Assembly (NCBI GenBank): GCA_030512295.1 | Contig: JAULSR010000004.1 | Coordinates: forward strand, 434,001-498,000 | From: Bombardia bombarda | Taxonomy: Eukaryota; Ascomycota; Sordariomycetes; Sordariales; Lasiosphaeriaceae | Reading direction: 5' to 3' | Length of the DNA: 64,000 bases | Part shown: piece after piece, positions 20,701-32,299 of the stretch | Layout: every line of letters begins with the position of its first letter | Numbering within the stretch: the first letter of the stretch is position 1 | Position numbers and translations under genes: made by a program | Notes under the pieces: generated by a model | Database searches by the model: none | The model's input: the letters and a program-made list of their open reading frames with translations, nothing else | Told to the model about the DNA's origin: nothing

Positions 20701-23700
20701 ACAGAACAAGCCAAAAATTGGGAATCAGACCGAACGAAAAAAAAATGGATGGTTCGAGGGTTGGGTTGACTGGATCATCAGTCCCTCCTCGTATCACGTC
20801 TCTTACACGCCCAAACGCCGGACGATATGGGCGCAGCGAACGTTATGACTCGTCCTGGCATGGTGCCACATGGGGCTGGCGGTCAGGAAAACCACAAAAG
20901 AAAAAGGGCCCCTTCGGCAACGCCTCCCCTGCTCGCTCGCGAGATTTGATTTCCAATTATCCTGAAGAGGCGTTGGGGCGACCTGGAGACTTGGACGGCC
21001 GATTGCTTGTCCCGATGCAGCCTTGCAACGGCAGCGGCGTCGAAAGCTGCTGGTGGGGGCGGGCTTTCGGCTGTCTGTTCGGTGGGCATTCCGAGGGCTG
21101 CTACCTCCAGATTATAGGGCTCTAGGCAATGTAATTGTCGTCGTCGCCGCCGTAGGTATACAGACAGCATTGGTAAGATATTCATTCGTCGGTCCAATGG
21201 ATTGGATCATTGGAGTCGGTGGAGGAGGATCTGGATCTCGGCCCCTCGGGCAAGTCGACCAGGGGCCGTGGAGGAGACTAGTGTACTGTGTAAGCTAGGT
21301 GTGCCCAGGCCGAGACAGAGGTGGGTGCCAAGAGCGTGACATGGGGTCGTGCTCTGTGACAGATCTGAGACGTGCAACCCCTGTCGGTCCCCTTGTTTGT
21401 TCCCTGTCAATCCCCGTCTGACCGACCCAGCTGCGGTTTCCCGCAAATCCCACAGACTCCGCACCCGCAAGTGGCCTGCGCTGCTGCAGGCCTTCTGGCG
21501 TGTGTTGGAGCCCACCCCTGCATTTAGCTTACCTCAGCGACGAATCACGACGCGGCGGGACTCCACCGCAACGTCAAGCTCAAACGAAAACGTGCCCCGT
21601 GCTGCGCGTCGCGGTTTCCCTTTTCTCCAACGACACCTGTTCACAACGCGGGATGAGAACCAAAAAGCTCCTATTTACTTTCCGACTGCAAACATGCTAA
21701 CCACTTTCAACCTCTGAGGACAGCAAGTGCTGATGAAGCTCAACCGTCGCCTAGACAAACTGTTTACAGTTTACCCCAGGCTGCGGGCGTGTGAGCACTG
21801 GGCATGCGCAATCCTTCGCTACATCCTGCCCGCTGGTACATCCATTTGTAGGGCCTTCCTTGTCTGCCCTGTTGCCAAAGGCCATACAGAGCCGCAGGCC
21901 GCACCGTGTCGTCTTCGGCACCGAGCTGTCTATCCTCTGCAGTAGGGCTTGTGGCACACTGACCGACAACAGAGCTGTGCGTACTGCACTGCGAGCACGC
22001 GTGATGGGGGGGGGGCATTCATTCCCGCGAACGTAAAGCGCACGCCCTGCAACGTTTTCTCCTCGGGACGACTGGCTTGTGCGCGTGTGCCACACGTCGG
22101 GCTGACAGACATGACATACTGTGTTTACCGCCATACCATCGTCGAAGCGCAGTGCAGTGCAGCGCTCGCTGGTTGGCTGGCTGGCTCTGGATATGTATCA
22201 ACTGACCTCGATATGATGTGCCGCCTCCAGCTTGAGGGTCGGACGGCAGTCACGTCAAAACAGCGAGCTCGCAAACGAGACGACCCAGGTTCTGAAATTC
22301 GGATCACTGATGCTAAAACGAAGCCCATTTTTAGGTCTTGTTGTGCCAAACATGCTCGACCATGATCTTCGCCGATGAGTCCTGATTGGCCTTGGCTAAA
22401 TGGCAGGTTTCTACGACTGAGCTCGACGCCCACTGCAGTACTCTAAAATAACCTACAACGGATTTACCGTGCAGGAAGGATGTAGGTTTGTGCCAGGTTG
22501 CCCGCTTAACAGACTGCCCAGCTCCAGATTCCCTGTGTCAGACGAGTAACGAGATCGTAGCTCGTCCGTGAACCTCCTGAGTGTGGTGTGCGAGACTGCG
22601 AGCCGCTTAGGTTTGTGTTTTCTCGCTTTTTTCCTTCGGTTTGGTCGACATCGGCCTCGTGCATCATCCCTTACCCTAACTGGACTCCGATGCCACCTAG
22701 ACCTGTCGAGGACATGGAGATGAGACAAGCCACCTCCTCGGTATCTCTCCCACACGGCCCAGTCCAGCCCAAGCCTCCACATGGCCGAGTCCCAGTCCAG
22801 CATAGCGTCTTTTCTGCTTCACCCCCTTCGTCTCTTGGGTGGAGAGCCTTTCTAGCAGACACCCAGAAGCCGGGCGAGTGCCATACTGGCTGTTTGTCTT
22901 CCTCTGCATCGTTTTCTTACTCGTTAAGACTCATCTTTTTTTTCTTGTTGTCTCCTCGTCCCGGAAACCATACCCACCGCCAGTCTCTGGTCGAGGCTCC
23001 CTCTGTCTGTCTCTAAAGCACCTTTCCATCTTTGCTTCTTAGAGGACTGTACCAAATATTGTTACCACATTTCCACAGTAGCTAGTAGTTATCCAGGTAA
23101 GAGTAGCCCTGGGATCCGTGATTTATCCTAGCTGCTCTTCTTCCAAAAGAGACAAATGTTTTCAGGGCAGTCCCTGGTCCGCCCACATCTCCTCATGTCT
23201 CCCACTGCCCCATCATCGATGGGCAGATGCAACCCTGCCCCTCATCATCCTTGCAGCTCGTCCCCTTTCCAGCAGGCCAAGCAGAATCTCGCACACCACC
23301 TGCCTTCACGTCCACAGACGTAGGTCAGGCTTGTATCAGGGAATCCGGCTTGGCTCCTACCGATGTTCCGGACTTGATCGTGCTAAACCATTGGCCCCCC
23401 CAAGGGCGATGGCTTCGGTCAACAGTACGATTCTTTTATACCTCCAGGGTCCTGCACTGCCCCGCCATCTGGGCCTCTTTTACTCCCTTTGCGTTGTCCC
23501 ACCCCAAAGTCGTCCACACTGGTTTGCCCTTCTTTGTAATTGCCAGTCGCTCCTTTTCCCGTGCCAGTTGGCCTAATACTTTTCCCACCCATAATAATAT
23601 CGGACTCTGGCCTATAATATACCAAGAGCTGGATCTCTTTCCTTCCCCCGGACACCAGTGCGGATGACCGTCTAACGAGTTGACCTATACAACTCACCAC

Positions 23701-24164
23701 ACTCCTTTGACCAGCACACCAACTGCATACAATCCTTACTCGTCGCCTGCACCGGCCACTTTTCTGTTCGTCGATACATTCAACTTTCCTCATCGCGAGG
23801 CTCCACGGTCCTTGACGTTTCACCAAGACACGATATATTCTCATCGAGATTTGTTCCGCCTATCTACGCGGTCTTCACTATCCCTCCCAAAGCTTTTCAC
23901 CCCTGAGGCCCAAAGTGCCTTCTCACCTGGTATAGCCCACACTGTTTGACAGTTCAAACCTGGCCACTGTGCTATAATACCAAGTAAGTCACGACGCGGC
24001 CTGGGATCTCATGATACACATACTTGTACGGCTGTGGAGTGGAGCCGCCAGCGGGACAGTTGAGCACCAAGACTCACACCCGCCCGATGATTTATGCTAA
24101 CATCCCAGGCTCCGTTCAGATTCTTTGATCAATAATAGATTAACCGCACGCTCCCTGGAGTGGT
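17711..24164. other. Gene-poor region of about 6.5 kb upstream of the Rua1-type regulator
   Basis: No gene can be supported. Several open frames of 60-240 codons exist on both strands, but they lack domain-like composition and introns in consistent phase, and they overlap one another. Base composition stays near that of genic DNA, so it does not look like RIP-mutated transposon. The right part (about 22.5-24.16 kb) is pyrimidine-rich on the plus strand and may be a long promoter and transcribed leader for the regulator gene at 24165. Confidence 0.5.
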
Positions 24165-26344
24165 ATGGCTATGGACTCAAGTCAATCCCATTTGTACGCC
24201 GTCTCCACTTCCTTGATGCGCCCTTATTCAGGAAGCGTACGGCTTACATGGATATTATAGACGACAACAGATACAGATTCCTTCCTTCGCATTCAACAGC
24301 CCGAGTAACAAGTTCAGAAGAGACGTTCCGCCGCCGCGTCCAGCCCCTATCGTCACCATGAACGGGAATAAACTGCCGGTTAAGATAGAGTCTATGGGAG
24401 CGCCGCAGGGGGTATGGACGACGCCGACATCTCAAGGCATGAGGCCACGACCCGCCACCATCCACGAGGGCTTTTCGTACTGCATTGGGGAGGGCTTCGA
24501 AACTGTGCCAGCATGGGACCCGTCGTCGTTGCAGATGCACCAGGCACCGAGCGATACTATGTCGAGGCCTATATCGGTTCACCAGGACTTCTACCCGGCG
24601 ACAACGCTGGACAATAGTGAGTACTTCAACATGTATGGTGATCTACCACCAAAGACTGACGGTTACCTCAGACTCATGGGCGCAAAAGCCTTGTGATGAT
24701 AGTCTGGAACTTCATGGTCTGGATAACGAGATGAATATAGGGCAAGCTTATACCACAGATGAGGCGATTCCAATCATTGATCTACGCTATGCCGGTCCTC
24801 CCATGGATGGCGACTCGGTAGCATTTGACAACGGACTCAACCCACGCAGAATGTCTAGCTCGTCTTTCACTGTGTCGACATCTGGCGGTCTTTCAGATAT
24901 GCCATCCTACGAAGACTTCTCGGCAGCAATGTCCGATGCACCGTCGTTCACCTCGGACTATCCGCCACCCTCCAACCGGAACTCACTGATGTCGTCAACC
25001 CAGTTGTCCCCTGTTGCTTCTCCCCGAATGACACCTCAGAGTCGATCCGAATTAGTGCGGACGCAAAGCAGGGGAAGGGCTTCGCCATCCCCACGACCCG
25101 GTATGCGCGCGGCTCCATACAGCGTCGATGTCCCGAGGAACAAGAGGTGGTCAACGGGCTCGTACGGTACGACTCCTAGCCGACGGCCGTCTCCATTTGT
25201 GTACCACCATCCCCACGACGCCTTCAATGCGCATGCCCGCATGTCTTCGCGACACTCCTCGCCCACAATCGCGCATGGTCAGCTGCCCCTGAACTTTGGT
25301 AACCTGCAAGCAGCACAGCAGCATCCGTATCTTCTCAACAATGTGCCGGCATTTCATCGGAACAGTATGCTTCTTCCATCTCAACTACACTCGCATGGCT
25401 TCCATCCGGAAACGCATCAGTTTGAGACACCGCCGCCGCTGCTCTCCCATGGGCTCTTCCGAATGCTCCAGAGCAATGCGGATCCCCACTCATTGCACAG
25501 TCACTATACAGATCTCTCGGACCCACCAGATCTGTATGCCTCGCTGCATGAGGAGCAGCTTGCCCCTCCACCAGAAGACATGAACCCATCTGACCCGGAC
25601 CTTATCCCTCACGAACAAGAGCTCAGATTCGATGGCGACCTCTACACGCCAAAGTGGGTGCGAGGACATGGAAACAAGCGGGAGGGTTGGTGCGGTATCT
25701 GCAAGCCTGGGCGGTGGCTTGTGCTCAAGAATTCGGCTTTCTGGTACGACAAGAGCTTCACGCATGGCATCAGCGCGGCAACAGGAAGTCCCTTCCAGGA
25801 GCCACAGGAAACTAGGCGCATGGATGGAAATCCGGATGTTTGGGAAGGGCTTTGTGGTAGCTGCAACGACTGGATCGCGCTGGTGAGCAGCAAAAAGAAG
25901 GGCACTACATGGTTTAGGCATGCTTACAAGGTCAGTCGGGAAAGATGTCTCGTGGCGACTTCTGGGCGCACAAACTGACGGTCAATAGTGTCATACGCAC
26001 CCCAAAATCAAAGATGCGCCCAAGCGTCGGAGAGAGAGCAGCCATACGCGGTCTTTGGCAGCGCCTGCTGCTGCGAAACCGAAAGTAGAGCCGCTAACAC
26101 CGCAAATGGCCCAGGCCGTGTCTGTATCAAGCACCCCAACTCCCGCTTCTGCCCAGGTTCAACAGCCTCCCGCGCAGCAGCAGCAGAACACGCAAGAACC
26201 GCAACGGGAACAGCAGGTTCAAGACCAACAACGAGAACAGCAGATCCAGGATCAACAGCGGGAACAGCAGCTTCAAGAACAGCATCGTCTCCAAGAGCAG
26301 CAGCAGCAGCAGCAGCTTCAAGAACAACTTCAAGAACAGCAGCA

Positions 26345-26397
<53 letters not shown>

Positions 26398-26741
26398 TTC
26401 AGGAACAACAGCATCAACAGCAGCAGCAAGAACAACAACAAGAACAGGGGGCACAAGCACAACAACAGCTGCAACTGCATCACCATCAGCAGCAGCAGCA
26501 GCAACGTCACCAGCAACAACAGTACCACCAGCACCAGCATCAACATCAAGCACAACAGCAATTCCAACAACACCACCTGCAGCTGCAGCCCCCACCTTTG
26601 CCTCGTCGTCACGAGCATCATCGCTTTGATCGGCATCACCATCTCCACCCACAGCTACACATGCAGGTGACCTCGGCTCCTCAGCAGGCCCATATGAGGA
26701 CGATTGTTAGTCCAATGGAAGGCTACCCAAATATGATCTGA
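24165..26741 (+). CDS. Rua1-domain transcription regulator, glutamine-rich (Meu26-like)
   Basis: Exons 24165-24193, 24261-24616, 24672-25930 and 25989-26741; phases add to 798 residues. Seen: a Ser/Pro-rich N-terminal part, then at about residues 440-560 a Cys-rich domain with YTPKWVRGHGNKREGWCGIC, FWYDKSFTHGI, GLCGSCNDWIAL and, across the last intron, YKCHTHPK. This matches the Rua1 C-terminal domain (DUF4451), a fungal zinc-binding DNA-binding region. A basic KRRRESS stretch follows, then a Gln/His-rich tail of about 170 residues, typical of activation regions. The first exon is inferred: a start at 24358 is possible, but the same frame is open upstream through PSFAFNSPSNKFRRDVPPPR, which looks like real protein and joins MAMDSSQSHL by a 67-nt intron with acceptor ATTATAG. 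In other fungi relatives regulate ustilagic acid synthesis (Rua1) or are meiosis-induced (meu26). Confidence 0.85.
26160..26600 (+). repeat. CAG/CAA repeat region coding for the polyQ tail
   Basis: Imperfect CAG/CAA trinucleotide array inside the last exon of the Rua1-type regulator. It is interrupted by GAA, CAT, CTT and GTT codons, giving Gln/His/Glu/Leu-rich protein. The interruptions should limit slippage. Confidence 0.85.
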
Positions 26742-26946
26742 GAATAAAGACGTCTCATGACACAAAATAACTGAAATGCCTTATGAACTGGGAACGGCCA
26801 ATTTTATATGGGCGTGAGCCGCTGATGATTGGAATACATGTGTTTTTACTGGAGTTGCTATAGACTGGACTTTTTGCTTGTTACTAGTGTTTACCCTACA
26901 TTTGGGAATTAAGGGGGTTGGTGATCGATCCCATGGGACGATTCTA

Positions 26947-26972
26947 GTTGTTGTTGTTGTTGTTGTTGTTGT
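26947..26972. repeat. TTG trinucleotide microsatellite, about 8 copies
   Basis: Perfect TTG array about 200 bp downstream of the Rua1-type gene. Confidence 0.85.
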
Positions 26973-27080
26973 CTTCTTTTTTTATACCTGTCGTCTATCT
27001 GCGACTGGCTGGCTGGAGAGAGGCAGGGGGAGGGGGGGATGCCTCAATGGCAATGCTGACCAGCTCAGGGCGTTTTATGG

Positions 27081-27104
27081 CTTGCTTGCTTGCTTGCTTG
27101 CTTG
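27081..27104. repeat. CTTG tetranucleotide microsatellite, 6 copies
   Basis: Perfect CTTG array in non-coding DNA. Confidence 0.85.
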
Positions 27105-30100
27105 TTGGTGTTTTTTTCTTGTTATCCATGAGCGAGGCAAAACAGACGGGGACGGGGCGGTAGGGGCAGAGTGGCAGCACATTTGGGGAGAGCGGAACAA
27201 ATCTCCAACAAGGGCTTTGAGATTCATGACAACCGAAAAACAAAAATAACCTATTCAAACCCGATTCTCTTTTTTTCCTCTTGCGGTATGCTTTCTTTCA
27301 TCCTGGATGATGATGACGATGATGATGATGGGAGATGAAGTTGTTACTTGCTGGTTGTTAGGTTGCGGGTGGATGGGATGGTGACCAGCAGCAGATGCAC
27401 ATTAGGGCCTTTCTTAATTTTGGACTACGTTCGTTTCTCTGAGATACCAGAATTTTTAAGGATGCCCCGAATGGCTGGGTTGATGATAAAAGAGAGGCTG
27501 AAGCTCTGAACAGTATATTCTTTTTTCCTGATTTTTATTCACCTTCTTACACATTATTTAGCTTTTCAATTTTGGTTGTCGATGGTTCGGTAGTCCTCAT
27601 GTTTTGTTCCCGGTTTGATCCATTTACTTGTTATATTTACTTACACTCTCTGCCCCTTCTTTGTCTTTTCTTTTTGCGTCTTTACAATGTTTGATAGTTG
27701 CAACCCAGCATGCAGAATTCATTTCCCACTGAACATATTGCACTTTGTGTTTGTGTAGTTTTCATAATCTCTTAAGCAACAAGTTACCTTATGATTTGAT
27801 ATTGTATATGTAAGGTAGCTAACTTGGTACTCAGATAGTCGTCTGAGGCTGCTGCTGCCCCTTGGTATTTCGGACGAGTGATCGCAAACATTCCGGTCTA
27901 GGCACCGTATCATCCCGGATGTTGACACGTCTTAGCATATATCTACTTTGCGCCTCGTTTGGGGGCCAAGCCATTCAGTTCAGTCTTGTGTAACATGAAA
28001 GTCTCTTGCTCAGGCAGATAGAGATACATAGATGTGTTAAATCTTAATAACCAAGAGAGTTTTCTTGTACGAGGTGGCCGGTCCGAACCATGACAGCCAA
28101 TATGCCATGCCGTCGCCCCCGTAATGGGTGCTGAGGGTTAGGCATCTCTCACTCATCTCATGGGAAGCAAGTGGTACCGCTCCCGCGTGCGGTGTGCCTG
28201 CGGTGTGCCTGCGGCATTTGCGGCGGTTTGGCGCAACCGACCTTACATCGTGTGTCAATGATCTACCGACCACTGCAACAGGAGACGACGAGACAAGCGC
28301 CCAGCCCCGGTCCGAGCAGCAGCTATGAGGCAGAGACAGCTACCGGGTGGGCGGGAAAGAGGGCTCCCTCAGACTTCCTGTACGGAGTAACAGACTCGTG
28401 TAGATCCGGCTAGCTGAGCTTTTTGGCGCCGTTGACAATCTTGAGCAGGATTATGAACAGTGTGATGAGGCGACTTTTTTTCTGTGATGAGAAAGTCTGC
28501 CGTTGTTCGGTTAGATTGACTCTCGGCGGGAGGGTAATCTCACAGATTCATGCGATACCACCGATGAATTGGGGGCCGGGCGGCGGCGGCGGGCGGCGAC
28601 GACGACAGTGCCCTCCCGGTCAGTCCATGACGTGAATCCCTCCTCCTCCCCCTGCCGCCCACCCACCCAACCTCAGCCACTCGGACAGGGGTTTAAAGTG
28701 CTTGCAGCAAGTCTTTGTTCTCTTTTTCAGCTGGGGAGGCCCGGGGCTGGTCTTTCTGTGAGGCCTGACTCCAGATCGACAATTATGCGGCGGCAGTGTG
28801 ATGCTGATTGGATGTATGAAAGTGCATGGAAATCAAGAGGTGGCAAAAGAAAGAGATGCAAATGCGATTGGCGTAATCGATTCAACCAATGGGGGGTTGA
28901 AGATGCGATTCTGTCAGGGAAGACTGTTGTGCCCTGCATGACATCTGATACAGTATCCAAAAAGACAAAGAAAAGAGAATGAAGCTTGCGCGTGCCCTAC
29001 CCCACGTTCCGTGGAACTGCCTGATGAAAGAACTTTGAAGGCCGCCAATTGAGTGTGCTGTTGACCTGTTGGTTGGGCTGCACTTGGCGTAGGTAGCTCC
29101 TGCTAATTAGTTGCTTTTGGTGACCTTCGCAGTTTGCACAGGGAGCCAGTCGGAGATTATTCTGTCCAGTCAAGGTGCAGACTCTCAGTCGAACTCGAAC
29201 TCGGCCTGTTTCCCCTCGTTGAAACACATTCGGATTTCTGCCTTGTTTTCTCTCTCCTGAACGCGGCCGCCGAAAACAGATATGTACGAATATGGTAATC
29301 GATTTCGCCATCATCCCACTTGGTCTTCTGTCTGGTGCCTTCTCTGTCGTCGGCATCGTGCCCTGAAGGAATACAACGACAGCTTAGAACGTAGAGATTG
29401 CTGTTTCCCCAGCTTCCACTTTCGGTGCGTAGTGGTTCGGATCGATTGCTGATTGACTGCACCACGTCGTGTTCCACGTGGTTTCTATTTACGATCTCCT
29501 CTGTGCCTGGCAATGGAAGAAGCAAAGCACCGCGCTGCACTGCACTGTACTCGTAACCAAGCAGTCGGCCACAGAATCATGCTACGACCTCGAGCCTCGT
29601 GGATTCTCTAATTCTTGTCCTTCTACTGGCCGATCTCCTGACGGCAAGGCGGCAATAAAAGGCGTCCTCGGGCGCTTCTATACAGCGAATGCATTGTTGG
29701 CAGCAGCAATATGTTCGCGCGGCGCCAATGTTGGCCTTGCATCGCTTTTGACGCAGGAACCGAGCGGCTGCTTCCTTCTTTCCCTCCACCCACCCATCCC
29801 TCAATCCTGAGTCTGGTTCGTCTTTCCAACACCTCCAGACTCACTCCACATGGAAAGCAAGGTGCCTATCGACTTTGGACACGTCACGTTGGGACAGGTT
29901 ATTCGATCATCGTCTCAATTTCTTTCCCCATGCAGCGCACTTTGGCATACCACCCGCTGCCGAGTAGGTACGGGCTATGCTGCAGACCCCTTTTACTGAT
30001 TGAACTGATATTTTGCCCGTATGTACCTCTGGTGGGGAGGAAGTCTGGCCTGGGATAGGCTGGCTTCTACCATGGGAGTTGTCCGACATGTATATCGGTG

Positions 30101-32299
30101 GCGGTAATCCCCATACGACTGACATGCTTTCAAATAGTTTGTCATGATTAAGTCCGAGCGAACGAGAGGTGGGAATTGTGAGATACTAACTGTGTATGTA
30201 CAAATTAGTTCCCGACTCGAGAGCTTCGCAGTCAGCCAGCCAGCCAGCCATATTCGTACGAACAGGCTAAGTATCATACGCCCACCCCACAATGGCCTTG
30301 GTCCATGTCTGTGAGACAAGACATGTCTGCTGTACATGTACCTGCATACTCTCGAGATTCCCGCTGATGACTAGATAAATGACGGTTGTGATATTTCCCC
30401 TTGCTTACGGCAGTCTCGGGCCTCGGACAGCGAAAAGAATCGGGCAGGAGTTGACCTTAGATTCCTCTAGCCCTTCTCAGGTGAATAAACAGGGTGGGCG
30501 GGATTCCAACAGGGGGGAAACCTCCATGCCAAGATGCGAGCCCACATCCACAGTGCGGGACTGCCTGTTGCAGTGCTGGAGCTCCGCATGTCGGCTAACC
30601 ACCTCGGACCTTTGACTCATACGTCGTGCATATCACCGTCTTAGGGCACCTGTACACTTGGGGCATTTGCCGTCTTTGAAAGCCAATGATCTCGAATTGC
30701 TCACCATTAATCTCTCAGCCTGCACTGGTTGGTTTGTCCTAGTGGGATCATGGCTTTCAATTGTTGGCTGTCTGTCTCCTCTCTCTTACATGCAGGAGCG
30801 CCATCAGCAGCCAACGAGGGGCAGATCGGAAGTTATTAGAGATCTGACATGACTGCATTTCTGTAATTTCGAGAGATGCTGTTGCTGCTGCAGCCGAGTC
30901 CGACTCAGGCTCCCCTTCTGTGCTGGAGCCCGAGTCGTGCTACCCAGTAACTAATAAGTCTACGGGACTCAGTGACACGAAAGGTTGATCAATTCTCCCG
31001 TCTGGGCAACTCGCGATCCATGGTCCTGTTTCCTGCCATTGCAGCTCACTCTTGGGCCAGGGCAAGGCAGGTCGCACTCTTATATCTTCCCCAGTCTACC
31101 AATGCGTTCGCTACCGGTTTACACTGGATGGGATATCTTATTGTGTATGACCGTGCATCATTTGTCCCCGGTCACCGCCAGGGCTTGCGCAGATAAATCG
31201 AGTCTCGTGCAGCAATCCCATCCGTCTGCTGGTCTACTGCGGTTAAGTACGTTTAATAGTGTGTAGTTGTTTTATACAGCACTGTGTATCCTGCCACACA
31301 CAGCGTGAACAGGGGTCAACATTGCAAATGTAGCCAGTTGAAGTCCAGCTGAGGTCCAATTGCAGTTATAGATATTTCTCGGGAGCCGCCCATTGCCCTT
31401 TTGTGTTTCGCCGTTCGGCCAGTCGGCAATAGATAGGTGGAAATATTAGGTGAGGTAGGGCAGCCGGGGGGAAGGGGGCTGCCTGGGCAGGAACGACCAT
31501 GCCATGGCCGGCGCTTCCAGCCAGCACCGGTTTAGCACAGACCTCAACAAGAGCCTTAAGGTACATAGGTACCTCTTTTTTTTTCGTCTGGACAACCGCC
31601 TTTGAATAAGCCGCCTTCAAAGGGGCTTTTAATCGCTACCTAACAAGATACCTATATCCGATCTCCACCCTTTCGTTAGGACTAAATTACAGCAGTTGCG
31701 CTTTTTGAACTAAGGAAATATCTCGTTCACTCATCATGTCGATTTGACGACCTCGCACCGTTTTTCTTCGCTTACTCGCTCGGCTGCCTTGACTGCCCCT
31801 CTCTAGGGCCTTGTTCCTTGTTTCTCCTTAGGTATCAGTGGCCAAGGTAAGGTGCCCAGTTGAACCACATCCCTTGCTATCCCAATCCCATACCTATCTA
31901 TCCCTCGGCCTTGCGCAATGGATCCAACCTGAGGGAGAATGCAGTGCACTAGACTAACGCTGTCTTGACTCTGTCCTTCAGCTTAATTTGCGTGGCTGGC
32001 TGGACTTACGAGTAACCGGTATTCTCTGCCTGGACTTCGACTCCCTACCTCTGCTAGAAGGGCATCATCCATCTACCTAGCCTGAAACGTTAACGAGCCT
32101 CCCTTCACTGCCACTGCCACTGCCGCTACCCGTCACCCAGTCACCCGTCCATACAGGTATCTACTATTCCTACTGCCCGGGAATTGGAATACCTAAGAAA
32201 GAGGCAGGCTGTTGTAGCTATCTTTCTCTCCATCGCATCGTCTGCGCAGTGCTATGGTCTGAGTTGGGAATCTATGCATGGTGCAAAATCGAAACTGCT

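Larger units (their letters stand above)
26742..32299. other. Gene-poor region of about 5.6 kb upstream of the PHD gene
   Basis: No gene can be supported. Open frames here are short (longest about 140 codons) and lack recognisable domains. It contains TTG (26947-26972) and CTTG (27081-27104) microsatellites in the first 400 bases, probably in or just after the 3' untranslated region of the Rua1-type gene. The last 1 kb is pyrimidine-rich and likely the promoter and leader of the PHD gene. Confidence 0.5.

Noticed and set aside
20409..21125. 238-codon open frame on the plus strand
   Set aside because: Arg/Ser/Gly-rich random-like composition with no domain, overlapped by open frames on the other strand; typical chance frame in GC-balanced DNA.
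23118..23667. Two overlapping plus-strand frames (152 and 146 codons) upstream of the Rua1-type gene
   Set aside because: They overlap each other in different frames and have pyrimidine-driven Ser/Pro/Leu composition; more likely leader or promoter DNA.
24125..24361. 78-codon frame whose stop overlaps the 24358 ATG, as a possible upstream ORF
   Set aside because: Part of it falls in the inferred first intron of the regulator gene, so it would be interrupted in the mature mRNA.
26008..26652. Long open frames (173-214 codons) opposite and beside the polyQ tail
   Set aside because: CAG/CAA repeats read in other frames give Ala/Ser/Thr or Leu/Val runs; no independent evidence.
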